Assembly (NCBI GenBank): GCA_947479055.1 | Contig: CANJYE010000006.1 | Coordinates: forward strand, 25,579-89,578 | Direction of reading: 5' to 3' | DNA from: Erythrobacteraceae bacterium | Lineage (GTDB): Bacteria; Pseudomonadota; Alphaproteobacteria; Sphingomonadales; Sphingomonadaceae | DNA: 64,000 bases | Shown here: positions 57,210 to 64,000 of the stretch, piece after piece | Numbering within the stretch: the first letter of the stretch is position 1 | How the letters are laid out: each line of letters starts with the position of its first letter | Notes under the pieces: model-generated | The model's database searches: none | What the model saw: only the letters and a program-made list of their open reading frames with translations | Told to the model about the DNA's origin: nothing | Program-made: the position numbers and the translations under genes

Positions 57210-58847
57210 TCATGCTGCGTTACGCAGGCGTTTGTCCTCAAGAATGAGGTCGGCGGCGCGCCAGCCCACGGCCATCGCCGGGGCATTGGTGTTGCCGCAG
57301 GGCAGGCCAGGCATCGAGCCGCAATCGACCACCCGCAGCGCATCCACCCCGCGCACGCGGCAGCGGCTGTCGAGCACGGCGGTATCGTCATTGCCCATTC
57401 GGGTGCTGCGTACGCCATGGGTGCCGCAGGTTGCCTCGCGGTAGAACATGTCGAGGATTTCCTCGTCGGTCTCGACCCTGGCATGCGGGCCGGTGGCGCG
57501 CTCGATGAACGGTGCGATCGCGGGCTGGGCCATGTAGCGGCGGATATAGCGCATCATGTGGATGGCCATTTCCTTGTCGTAATCGGTCGACAGCCAGTTC
57601 GGCCTGATGTCCATCGGCGCGCGCGGATCGGTGGAGGTGATCCGCACCGTCCCTTCGCTGGTCAGTTGCAGCATCTGCGCATAGACCGACATGCCCGGCT
57701 TGCTTTCCACCTTGGGCAGCGGGTTGGCCGCGTTTTCCCCTTCCGGACGGACCATGGTGGAGCCACCGAGGTACAGCTGCACATCGGGATGCTGCGCCTG
57801 CGGGTGGACTTTGACGAAGGCCCCCACTTCCAGCGGTCCGGTGGCGAGCGGGCCGGTGTGGGTGGCGACATACTGGATCATGCTGCCCAAGAGGCCGAGG
57901 CCGCGGAAGCGGTGGTTGAGGCCCTTGTCGCCCTTGAGGCGATAGGTGGCGGTGAAGCCCAGATGCTCCAGCATCCGCGCGCCGACATCGGGGCTGTCCT
58001 GCATAACCTCGATGCCCAGCGAGCGCAGCAGTTCGCCCGGGCCGATGCCCGACAGCTGGAGAATGCGCGGGCTTTCCATCGCCCCGGCGGAGAGGATCAC
58101 CTCGCCCCGGCAGTCGAAATTCATCGGACGGCCGCTGACCATTGCGGCGACGCCCACGGCGCGGCGGCCTTCGAACAGCACCTTTGCCACCAGTGTATCG
58201 GTGCTGATGACGAGGTTTTTCCGGCCCCGGATCGGATTGAGGAACGCCACGGCCGAGCTTTGCCGGCGGCCGTTGCGGATATTGTGGGTGAAATAGCCGA
58301 CGCCTTCCTGGTCCTCCCGGTTGAGGTCGTCCTTGCGGGCGAGGCCCATCTGCTCGCCCGCCTCGATCAGCCGTTCGGCCAGCGGATAGCGCATGCTGCC
58401 CGCGCTGATCTTCAGCGGGCCGCCAGCGCCGCGCACGCCATCATCGCCCAGATCGTGATCCTCGATCGCGCGATAGGCCTGCTTCATCTGCGCCCAGCTC
58501 CATTCCGGCCCGGCCAGTTCGGCCCAGCGGTCGAAATCCTTGGGCTGGCCGCGGACATAGATCATGCCGTTGATGGCGGAAGAGCCGCCCAGACCGCGCC
58601 CGCGCACCCAGCCTTCCTTCACGTCCACCCCGTTGCCGCGCGGCTGGCCGACGGCATAATGGTCGCAATGTCCGGGATCGAGCACCAGCTTGGAAAAGCC
58701 CTTGGGGATGGGAACCAGCCAGTCGGCGTTGCGCCCGCCCGCCTCGATTAGCAGCACGCGGGTGGCAGGATCGGCCGAGAGGCGATTGGCGAGCACGCAA
58801 CCGGAAGAGCCGGCCCCAACGATGATGTAGTCGAAAACCTCTGCCAC
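57210..58847 (-). CDS. GMC-family FAD oxidoreductase (choline/alcohol dehydrogenase-like)
   Basis: A 545-residue flavoprotein. The FAD loop VGAGSSGCVLANRL is at the N-terminus. GMC signatures are GGSSAINGMIYVRGQPKDFD and GAMESPRILQLSGIG. The active-site histidine region is in the C-terminal GTHGVRSTRMG and RVVDCGSMPGLPCGNTNAPAMA. It would oxidise an alcohol to an aldehyde. GTG 58847 is used because GGAGAGGG sits just upstream, giving the canonical MAEVFDYIIVG start; an ATG at 58898 would add 17 unlikely residues. It forms a two-gene unit with the EthD gene. Confidence 0.92.
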   Translation of the reverse strand: MAEVFDYIIVGAGSSGCVLANRLSADPATRVLLIEAGGRNADWLVPIPKGFSKLVLDPGHCDHYAVGQPRGNGVDVKEGWVRGRGLGGSSAINGMIYVRGQPKDFDRWAELAGPEWSWAQMKQAYRAIEDHDLGDDGVRGAGGPLKISAGSMRYPLAERLIEAGEQMGLARKDDLNREDQEGVGYFTHNIRNGRRQSSAVAFLNPIRGRKNLVISTDTLVAKVLFEGRRAVGVAAMVSGRPMNFDCRGEVILSAGAMESPRILQLSGIGPGELLRSLGIEVMQDSPDVGARMLEHLGFTATYRLKGDKGLNHRFRGLGLLGSMIQYVATHTGPLATGPLEVGAFVKVHPQAQHPDVQLYLGGSTMVRPEGENAANPLPKVESKPGMSVYAQMLQLTSEGTVRITSTDPRAPMDIRPNWLSTDYDKEMAIHMMRYIRRYMAQPAIAPFIERATGPHARVETDEEILDMFYREATCGTHGVRSTRMGNDDTAVLDSRCRVRGVDALRVVDCGSMPGLPCGNTNAPAMAVGWRAADLILEDKRLRNAA

Positions 58848-58930
58848 GCCGATTCCCTCTCCTGCGCCGGGCATTGCCGGGCAAAAGGCATGGACCATTG
58901 TTTGCGGCGGGTTTCAAGAACAATGCAAAG

Positions 58931-58959
58931 CCCCCGCCCTGGCATTGCCGGGGCGGGGG
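58931..58959 (-). terminator. Strong hairpin downstream of the RTX gene
   Basis: The 9-bp stem CCCCCGCCC/GGGCGGGGG continues with GGC/GCC around a 3-base loop. On the minus strand it is followed by CTTTG, a poor T-run. It probably ends transcription of the RTX gene before the GMC gene. Confidence 0.5.
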
Positions 58960-59003
58960 TCTGCAACGGCGGGACCGCGAAGCCCCACCGTAAGCATGAA
59001 GGA

Positions 59004-60551
59004 TCAGACCACCAGGAAGGTGGCGGTGGACAGATCGACCGAATTGGCGATGTTGGCCACGGCCACCTGCGCGTCGATGCCGGAACCGTCTGCATCGTAA
59101 TACAGCACGTGGTTGGTGGTGTTGTAGATCAGGTGCTGGCCGGACGTGGAAGCGGCCGGCCCGATCGCAAACTGTCCCGCATCGAGCTTACCCTCCGCGT
59201 CATGAGTCAGCGCGGTAAAGAGGTCGCCATTAAAGGCGATCGCGTCCATCACTAGGCTGAAGTCCTTGATCGTGTCGCGATTGGCGCTGGTTTCCATGAC
59301 ATCGAACAGGAAGATGTCATGCCCGCCGCCGCCGGTCAGGATGTCGGCACCACTGCCGCCCGAGACGGTGTCGGCACCGCTGCCGCCGTTGATGGTGTCC
59401 TTGCCGCCAAGGCCGTACAATCCGTTGGCAGCGCCATTGCCGTTGAGAGTGTTGGCAAGGTTGTTACCCGTGCCGTCGATGGCGACAATGCCGGTCAGCG
59501 TCAGCTTTTCGACATAGCTGCCCAGTTCGAAGCTGACCGAACTCTTGACCAGATCGGTGCCGCCGGCGTCGCTGCCTTCACCAACCGTCTCGCCGACGTA
59601 GTCAAGCAGGCTGTCGACTGTATAGATATCGTTGCCAGAACCGCCGTACATGCTGTCATCGCCGACGCCGCCGTTGATGATGTCGTTACCTCCGCCGCCG
59701 TAGATCGAGTCGTCACCGCCCAGCCCGTTCAGGGTGTCGTTGCCACCATAGCCCTCGATCAGGTTCTCGGCAGAGTTGCCGTTGATGATGTTGGCCAGCC
59801 CGTTGCCGAACCCGCTGATCACTTCCGTTCCGATCAGGTTGAGGTTCTCGATATAGGCACCGAGCGCGAAATCCACCGAGGAACGGACGATGTCGGTTCC
59901 GCCGGCATTGGTGTTCGAGTCGGTCGTTTCGCTGACGAAATCCCCCAGGTCATCGACGTAATAGGAATCGTTGCCGGCACCGCCGTACATGTTGTCGCTA
60001 CCCTCGCCACCGTTGAGGATGTCGTTGCCACCGTCGCCGGACAAAACGTCGCCGCCGCCGCCGCCAAACAGGGTGTCGTTGCCGCCGCCGCCGCTGACGT
60101 GGTCAGCCCAGTCGCCACCATAGAACTTGTCGTCGCCGAGGTAGAGGTTGATCGTCGAATCGACGAAGTTGCTGCCCATGAAGATCGTGTCTTTGACGGC
60201 GCTGCCGTTCAACAGTGTGATATTTTCGAAATGGGTCAGGTGGCCGGTCAGCGTGCCGTATTTGATCGTGCCGGCTCCGTCGCCGATCATGTTGCGCAGG
60301 TCGATGGTCAGGGTTCCGGTCAATCCGGCCGCCGAATAGTCGATCCGCAGCGTATCGTTGTTCGCGCCGCCATCGGCGGTATCGATGCCGGAATCGATGG
60401 TGACGGTATCATCCCCGTCGCCCGCATCGATCGTGTCGTTGCCGCCAAGGCCGTTGATGGTATCGGCACCGGCGAAGCCGAAAATCTGGTCGTCGGCGAT
60501 CGTGCCATTGAGTGTTTCGGGATCAACCGTCCCATTGATAATATTTGCCAC
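59004..60551 (-). CDS. RTX-type calcium-binding repeat protein
   Basis: A 515-residue secreted protein with no N-terminal signal, as for type I secretion substrates. Nonapeptide repeats GGxGxDxUx occur in several blocks (GGGGNDTLFGGGGGDVLSG, GGNDTLNGLGGDDSIYGG). Between them sit longer repeats of the form 'YxVDxLxDxVxET...GGTDxVxSSVxFxLGxYxExLxLxG...GNxxAN'. The last 110 residues (TIKDFSLVMDAIAF to FLVV) are the usual uncleaved secretion end. It starts at GTG 60551 after AGGAGGAG. No ABC exporter, MFP or TolC gene is in the window. Confidence 0.9.
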   Translation of the reverse strand: MANIINGTVDPETLNGTIADDQIFGFAGADTINGLGGNDTIDAGDGDDTVTIDSGIDTADGGANNDTLRIDYSAAGLTGTLTIDLRNMIGDGAGTIKYGTLTGHLTHFENITLLNGSAVKDTIFMGSNFVDSTINLYLGDDKFYGGDWADHVSGGGGNDTLFGGGGGDVLSGDGGNDILNGGEGSDNMYGGAGNDSYYVDDLGDFVSETTDSNTNAGGTDIVRSSVDFALGAYIENLNLIGTEVISGFGNGLANIINGNSAENLIEGYGGNDTLNGLGGDDSIYGGGGNDIINGGVGDDSMYGGSGNDIYTVDSLLDYVGETVGEGSDAGGTDLVKSSVSFELGSYVEKLTLTGIVAIDGTGNNLANTLNGNGAANGLYGLGGKDTINGGSGADTVSGGSGADILTGGGGHDIFLFDVMETSANRDTIKDFSLVMDAIAFNGDLFTALTHDAEGKLDAGQFAIGPAASTSGQHLIYNTTNHVLYYDADGSGIDAQVAVANIANSVDLSTATFLVV

Positions 60552-60789
60552 GCTTAGGTCTCCTCCTGGTTCGGGTTCTGTCTAGGGGGAAAAGACTACT
60601 GCTAGGTTAACATGTTGAATGGCATGAATTTTCCTAAAATTAACCATCGTAACGCCCGGCAAGCCGTTAGCCCTTTCGCTGGAAAGCAAAATTTAAGCAT
60701 TTGCCGACATTGCTTCGATCTGGCCGCTGGTTGCGATTCCCTGGTGGGATCCCGATCGTTCGGCTTGCTCAGGACAGGGGTGATGAAAC
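60552..60789. promoter_or_regulatory. Divergent promoter region of the two RTX genes
   Basis: A 238-bp A+T-richer gap. It has GGTTAAC (60605-60611) and TTAACCAT (60640-60647), the latter like a CtrA half-site. TTTAAGCATTTG follows near 60690. Both flanking genes start from here in opposite directions, so shared control is likely. No exact promoter was assigned. Confidence 0.35.
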
Positions 60790-62475
60790 ATGGCGGGACC
60801 GACAGATCAGGAGCAGCTGATGCTGGAGCTGATCAACGAGACGCGGCTCGATCCGCTCGGCAGTGCTGGGCGCTATATCAGCAGCTACGCGCCGCTCGCT
60901 TCGCCCGACGCCAACATCTCTCAGGCGCTGAGCTATTTCGGGGTCAATGGTGCCGCCTTGCTCTCTGCATATCAGGCGCTGGTCCCGGTCGGTGCGCTGG
61001 CTTGGAACGAGGCGCTTGGCAGCGCGGCGCAATTGCATGGCGCGGCCATGATCGCTGCGCAGATCCAGAGCCATCAGGTCCCCGGTGAAGTCGACCTCGG
61101 CACCCGCTTCCATAACGCCGGCTATTTTTACAACTACGCCGGCGAGAATATCTATGCCTATGCGAAGTCGATTATCTACGGCCACGCGGGCCTGATGGTC
61201 GATTGGGGCAGCGGACCGGACGGGATGCAGAATCCGGCGGGCCATCGCGCCAACTTCATGAACGCCACTTTCACCGAGGTGGGGATCGACATCACCGCGG
61301 AAAACTCGAATACCAACCCGCTTGGGACACTGGTGCTTACGGAGGACTTCGGTTGTCGGGGCAGGCATTTCGTGCTGGGCGTGGCCTATACCGACAATGA
61401 CCATAATGCCTTCTATTCCCCCGGCGAAGGCCGGGCCGACCTGGTGGTGCAGGAAGGCGCCCACAGTGCGAACAGCACCTCAAGCGGTGGCTACGGACTG
61501 GAAGTCGCCACCGGAGCGCGATCCATCCTGCTCAGCGGAGGTGGCCTTGCCGGCATACTCACCGTCCAGTCGACCATCAGCACCGAAAATCTCAAGCTCG
61601 ACGTGGTGGATGGACATATCTTGCTGTCATCTGGATCGATTGCTGTCAGCGGGACTGCGGTTGATACGATCCGCGGCCTTGGCGTGCGGGGACTAACGCT
61701 GACAGCCGGGGATGGGGCGCAGACGATCACCGGGACGCGCGGTGCCGATACACTGGACGGCGGTGGCGGCAATGACACGCTGAACGGCGGGCTGGGCGAT
61801 GACAGCATGCTGGGTGGCAGCGGCAACGACAGCTATACGGTCGATAGTGCGCTTGACCGGGTCTACGAAACGACCACCACCGGCAGCACGATCAATGCCG
61901 GTGGCATCGACACGGTATTCAGCAGCGTCACGATTAATCTCAACGCCTATGCCGGGGTCAGGTTCGTCGAGCAGCTCACCCTGACCGGAAGCGGCAATAT
62001 TGCGGCCACCGGCAACGCGCTTGCCAACACCATAACCGGCAATGGCGGCAACAATATCCTGAACGGCGGTGGTGGCAATGATACGCTGACGGGCGGTGCC
62101 GGCAACGACCGGCTGGTTGGCGGGGCAGGCAACGATACGTTGCAAGGCAATGCCGGGCTGGACCGCTTCGATTTCACAGCTGCGCTGGGTGCGAGCAATG
62201 TCGATACGATCATGAACTTTGTGACGGCGGATGATACCATCAGGCTCGACGATGCGATCTTCGCCGGGATCGGCGCGGTTGGAACCAAGCTGGCCGCCGG
62301 GGCATTCGCGCTGGGCACTGCGGCAACCCAGGCTGACGACCGTATCATCTATGATTCCGGCTCGGGCCACCTGCTGTTCGATGCAGACGGCTCCGGTCCG
62401 ACTGCTGCGATCCATTTCGCGACTGTTTCCGGGCTCACGGGGACGCTGAGCGCGGCCGACTTCCTGATTATCTAA
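60790..62475 (+). CDS. CAP (SCP/PR-1) domain protein with RTX repeats
   Basis: A 561-residue protein without a signal peptide. Residues 5-200 are a CAP domain: MLELINETRLDPLGSAGRY, LAWNEALGSAAQLHGAAMI, FHNAGYFYNYAGENI, NPAGHRANFMNATFTEVGI. A beta-rich middle follows, then RTX repeats (GGGGNDTLNGGLGDDSMLGGSG in parts and a second block), an intercalated 'YTVDSALDRVYET' module, and a C-terminal end (VDTIMNFVTADDTIRL to FLII) homologous to that of the divergent RTX protein. ATG 60790 has AGGGG upstream. CAP domains bind lipids or act as proteases in other kingdoms; here the role is unknown. Confidence 0.9.
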   Translation: MAGPTDQEQLMLELINETRLDPLGSAGRYISSYAPLASPDANISQALSYFGVNGAALLSAYQALVPVGALAWNEALGSAAQLHGAAMIAAQIQSHQVPGEVDLGTRFHNAGYFYNYAGENIYAYAKSIIYGHAGLMVDWGSGPDGMQNPAGHRANFMNATFTEVGIDITAENSNTNPLGTLVLTEDFGCRGRHFVLGVAYTDNDHNAFYSPGEGRADLVVQEGAHSANSTSSGGYGLEVATGARSILLSGGGLAGILTVQSTISTENLKLDVVDGHILLSSGSIAVSGTAVDTIRGLGVRGLTLTAGDGAQTITGTRGADTLDGGGGNDTLNGGLGDDSMLGGSGNDSYTVDSALDRVYETTTTGSTINAGGIDTVFSSVTINLNAYAGVRFVEQLTLTGSGNIAATGNALANTITGNGGNNILNGGGGNDTLTGGAGNDRLVGGAGNDTLQGNAGLDRFDFTAALGASNVDTIMNFVTADDTIRLDDAIFAGIGAVGTKLAAGAFALGTAATQADDRIIYDSGSGHLLFDADGSGPTAAIHFATVSGLTGTLSAADFLII

Positions 62476-62492
62476 GCGCGACCCGGAAGCCC

Positions 62493-63685
62493 TTAGAACT
62501 CCCCGGCGAAACCCACTCTCGCCACCGTGTTTTTGCCGCCGGCGTGTGACAGGCCCGCAGTCAGCGCAAACGGGTCCTCATCGCCAATGCGATGGGCAAT
62601 CGCCGCGCCAAACCCGATCTGCCCGCGATAGACGGCGGTGTTGGCCGCATAACTGGTCCGCCCGGCCGCCGAAGGCATCGGTGCGGCGGTCAGCGCTGCG
62701 GTGGCGGCGATACCCCTGCGATTTTCCCGGCGGTCATGCTGGGCAAGATCATAGAGCGTATCGACCCTGCCTTCGAGATTGCCCACCCGGCCGGCCAATG
62801 TATCGAACTGTGCCATACTCGGCCCGTCCGGCAGCAACGAGGCCAGCGAGATCATCCGCCCGGTGGCGGCGATGGAGGACTGCTTGCCGAGTGTGCCGCT
62901 GGCATCGACGGTGACGAGAAAGAGGTCGCCCACCTGCGCGGCGGTGGATGCTTCGATGTCGCCAACCGAGACCGAGCTGCCGGTGCCGCCCAGCCGGACC
63001 TGGTTGGCCTTGGTGGTGGTGGCACCCTTGCCCAGCGCGGTCGAGCCGGCGAAGGCCGCGCTGGTCGAATCGCCAAGCGCGATCGTGGTCCCGTTCGAGG
63101 CGTTGGCATTGCGTCCTATCGCTATCGCATTCACGCCCGTTGCTTTGGCAAAGGTACCCGTCGCGATCGCGTTGACGTTGTTCGCCAGCGCCCGGCTCCC
63201 GAACGCCATCGCGTTGTTGGAATTGGCCTGGGCATCCGCGCCTAGCGCGACTGAGCTGGTGCCGGTTGCCCGCGCGCCGAGACCATCCAGATCGGTGGAA
63301 TCGCCGCCGATGGCGATGGCTCCGGCACCGGTGGACTGTGCGGCAGTGCCAAGCGCCACCCCGTTTCCACCGGTCGCCCGGGCAGGATTCGTGGTGGGAA
63401 CGTTCAAATCCCCGGTAAACAAGTCTCCTGTCGATCCTCCGCCCTGCGCACTGCCTATGGCGATATTTCCTTCGGTCACTGGTACTCCATCAGTTGCGGT
63501 GGTCGCGCCGAATCCAATCGCGATCCCTTTGGAGCCATCGGCATTGCTCCCCGCTCCCAGTGCAACGCTGAAGCCACCCTTGGCAGTGCTGACCGGTCCG
63601 ATTGCGGTCGCGGTGGAGCCGGTTGCAACGCTGTTTGCACCGACGGCGACGCCGCCCTGGAAATCTCCGCCATTCGCGCTCAACC
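62493..63685 (-). pseudogene. YadA-like trimeric autotransporter, 5' part cut off by an IS element
   Basis: The frame encodes about 397 residues. Residues 8-235 are YadA head repeats with 'AIAIGxxAxAxG' periodicity (SVALGAGSNADGSKGIAIGFG, AMAFGSRALANNVNAIATG). A short neck and coiled coil (FDTLAGRVGNLEGRVDTLYDLA) leads into a YadA anchor that ends ARVGFAGEF with the terminal Phe of outer-membrane proteins. There is no signal peptide or proper start: the frame continues into the IS end at 63686, where it meets a stop a few codons on. A TTG at 63683 is not a credible start. The missing 5' part may lie beyond the element. It converges on the CAP-RTX gene with 17 bp between stops. Confidence 0.8.
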
Positions 63686-64000
63686 TGTCCGTCGTCAGAA
63701 CATTTGGCGCAATTTGCAGCGTAAATTAGCGGAGTGCGGGCCTCGTCTGGGGGTTGATGTTAGGCGGCTAGCTTGCGGTGTTGCAAGCGCCGATGTTCGA
63801 GAGTCTTTCGCTTGATCCTTTCTCGCTGTTTGCTGCTGGCTGAAGCCCTGCCGAAGTAGGCGTCGGCGGGCGTCACGTGGTTCAGGCTCTCGTGGTACCG
63901 CTGGTTGTTGTAGTGCTCGACGAACGCCTCGATCTGGGCCTCAAGGTCGCCGGGCAGGAAGTAATTTTCCAGCAGGATGCGGTTCTTCAGGGTCTGGTGC
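63686..64000. mobile_element. IS3-family insertion sequence, right end only
   Basis: The terminus starts TGTCCGTCGTCAGAAC at 63686, a TG...CA end as expected for IS3 elements, and it sits exactly at the break of the YadA-like frame. Inside, 74 bp from the end, is the transposase stop codon. The other end lies outside the window, so length and target duplication cannot be checked; the duplicated bases would be AACC or part of it (63682-63685). Confidence 0.75.
63760..64000 (-). CDS. IS3-family transposase (OrfB), C-terminal fragment
   Basis: The last 79 codons of a DDE integrase-type transposase. The sequence HQTLKNRILLENYFLPGDLE followed by HYNNQRYHESLNHVTPADAYFG is characteristic of IS3 OrfB. 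The LK after HQT is the residue seven places after the catalytic Glu, which lies just outside the window. The end is a basic helix (RERIKRKTLEHRRLQHRKLAA). The gene enters from the right edge. Confidence 0.9.
   Translation of the reverse strand, partial: HQTLKNRILLENYFLPGDLEAQIEAFVEHYNNQRYHESLNHVTPADAYFGRASASSKQRERIKRKTLEHRRLQHRKLAA

Noticed and set aside
57132..58751. Open frame of 539 codons on the plus strand
   Set aside because: It is antisense to the GMC oxidoreductase, whose FAD and signature motifs are all intact.
59300..60100. Regularly repeated short DNA units that could look like a CRISPR array
   Set aside because: The repeats are codon-phase, degenerate, and encode RTX nonapeptides; there are no constant repeats with unique spacers and no cas genes.
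63681..63683. TTG as a true start of the YadA-like protein
   Set aside because: No ribosome site or signal peptide precedes it, and it lies three bases from an IS end; truncation explains it better.

Overview
The window reads as chromosomal DNA of a G+C-rich alphaproteobacterium of the Sphingomonadales, most likely Erythrobacteraceae or a close relative. The evidence is the style and order of the genes: a compact mraZ-to-ftsZ division and cell-wall cluster in which almost every gene overlaps the next by 1 or 4 bases, a DUF2849/DUF934-type sulfite reductase operon, a type-2 ArgC, and YbjN-ProC-BI-1 neighbours. Genus and species cannot be fixed from the sequence alone.

Region 1 (1-19.6 kb) is mixed housekeeping. 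It holds an amidohydrolase fragment, a beta-hydroxyacid dehydrogenase, threonine ammonia-lyase, the Bpt/Ate aminoacyl-protein transferase, a GH24 lysozyme, a SnoaL-like protein, a secreted cyclophilin, an uncharacterised pair of zinc-ribbon membrane proteins (the second with BON-like repeats), the glnB-glnA nitrogen operon, argC with an SH3-only protein and an M17 aminopeptidase, methionine aminopeptidase, ccmAB, pterin dehydratase, AlkA, a 2Fe-2S ferredoxin and cysteine synthase.

Region 2 (19.6-39.3 kb) is the dcw cluster: mraZ, rsmH, ftsL, ftsI, murE, murF, mraY, murD, ftsW, murG, murC, murB, [DUF4262], ddl, ftsQ, ftsA, ftsZ. It makes lipid II precursors and the divisome. Two things break the standard layout. 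A palindromic REP-like repeat lies in frame inside the 5' end of murB. A low-G+C DUF4262 gene sits between murB and ddl, coupled to both by 4-base overlaps. Upstream of mraZ is an array of four TCCCC/TCCCA boxes at about 10-bp spacing, a candidate MraZ operator. Upstream of ftsZ is a perfect DnaA-box 9-mer.

Region 3 (39.4-55.7 kb) carries a TPR/SPOR protein, YbjN, proC, a BI-1 family protein, a lipoprotein, tRNA-Ala(CGC), obgE, proB and an NDP-sugar-epimerase-like protein. It then has a leftward sulfur block: sseA, metC, mscS, cobA/cysG, DUF2849, cysI, DUF934, cysH. This block covers siroheme synthesis, APS reduction, sulfite reduction and sulfur amino-acid metabolism. queF follows.

Region 4 (55.7-64 kb) is accessory in character: a flavin monooxygenase, EthD protein and GMC oxidoreductase group; two divergent RTX (calcium-binding repeat) proteins, one with a CAP domain; and a YadA-like trimeric autotransporter whose 5' part is cut off by an IS3-family element running out of the window. 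No CRISPR array, rRNA operon, prophage or complete mobile element was seen.
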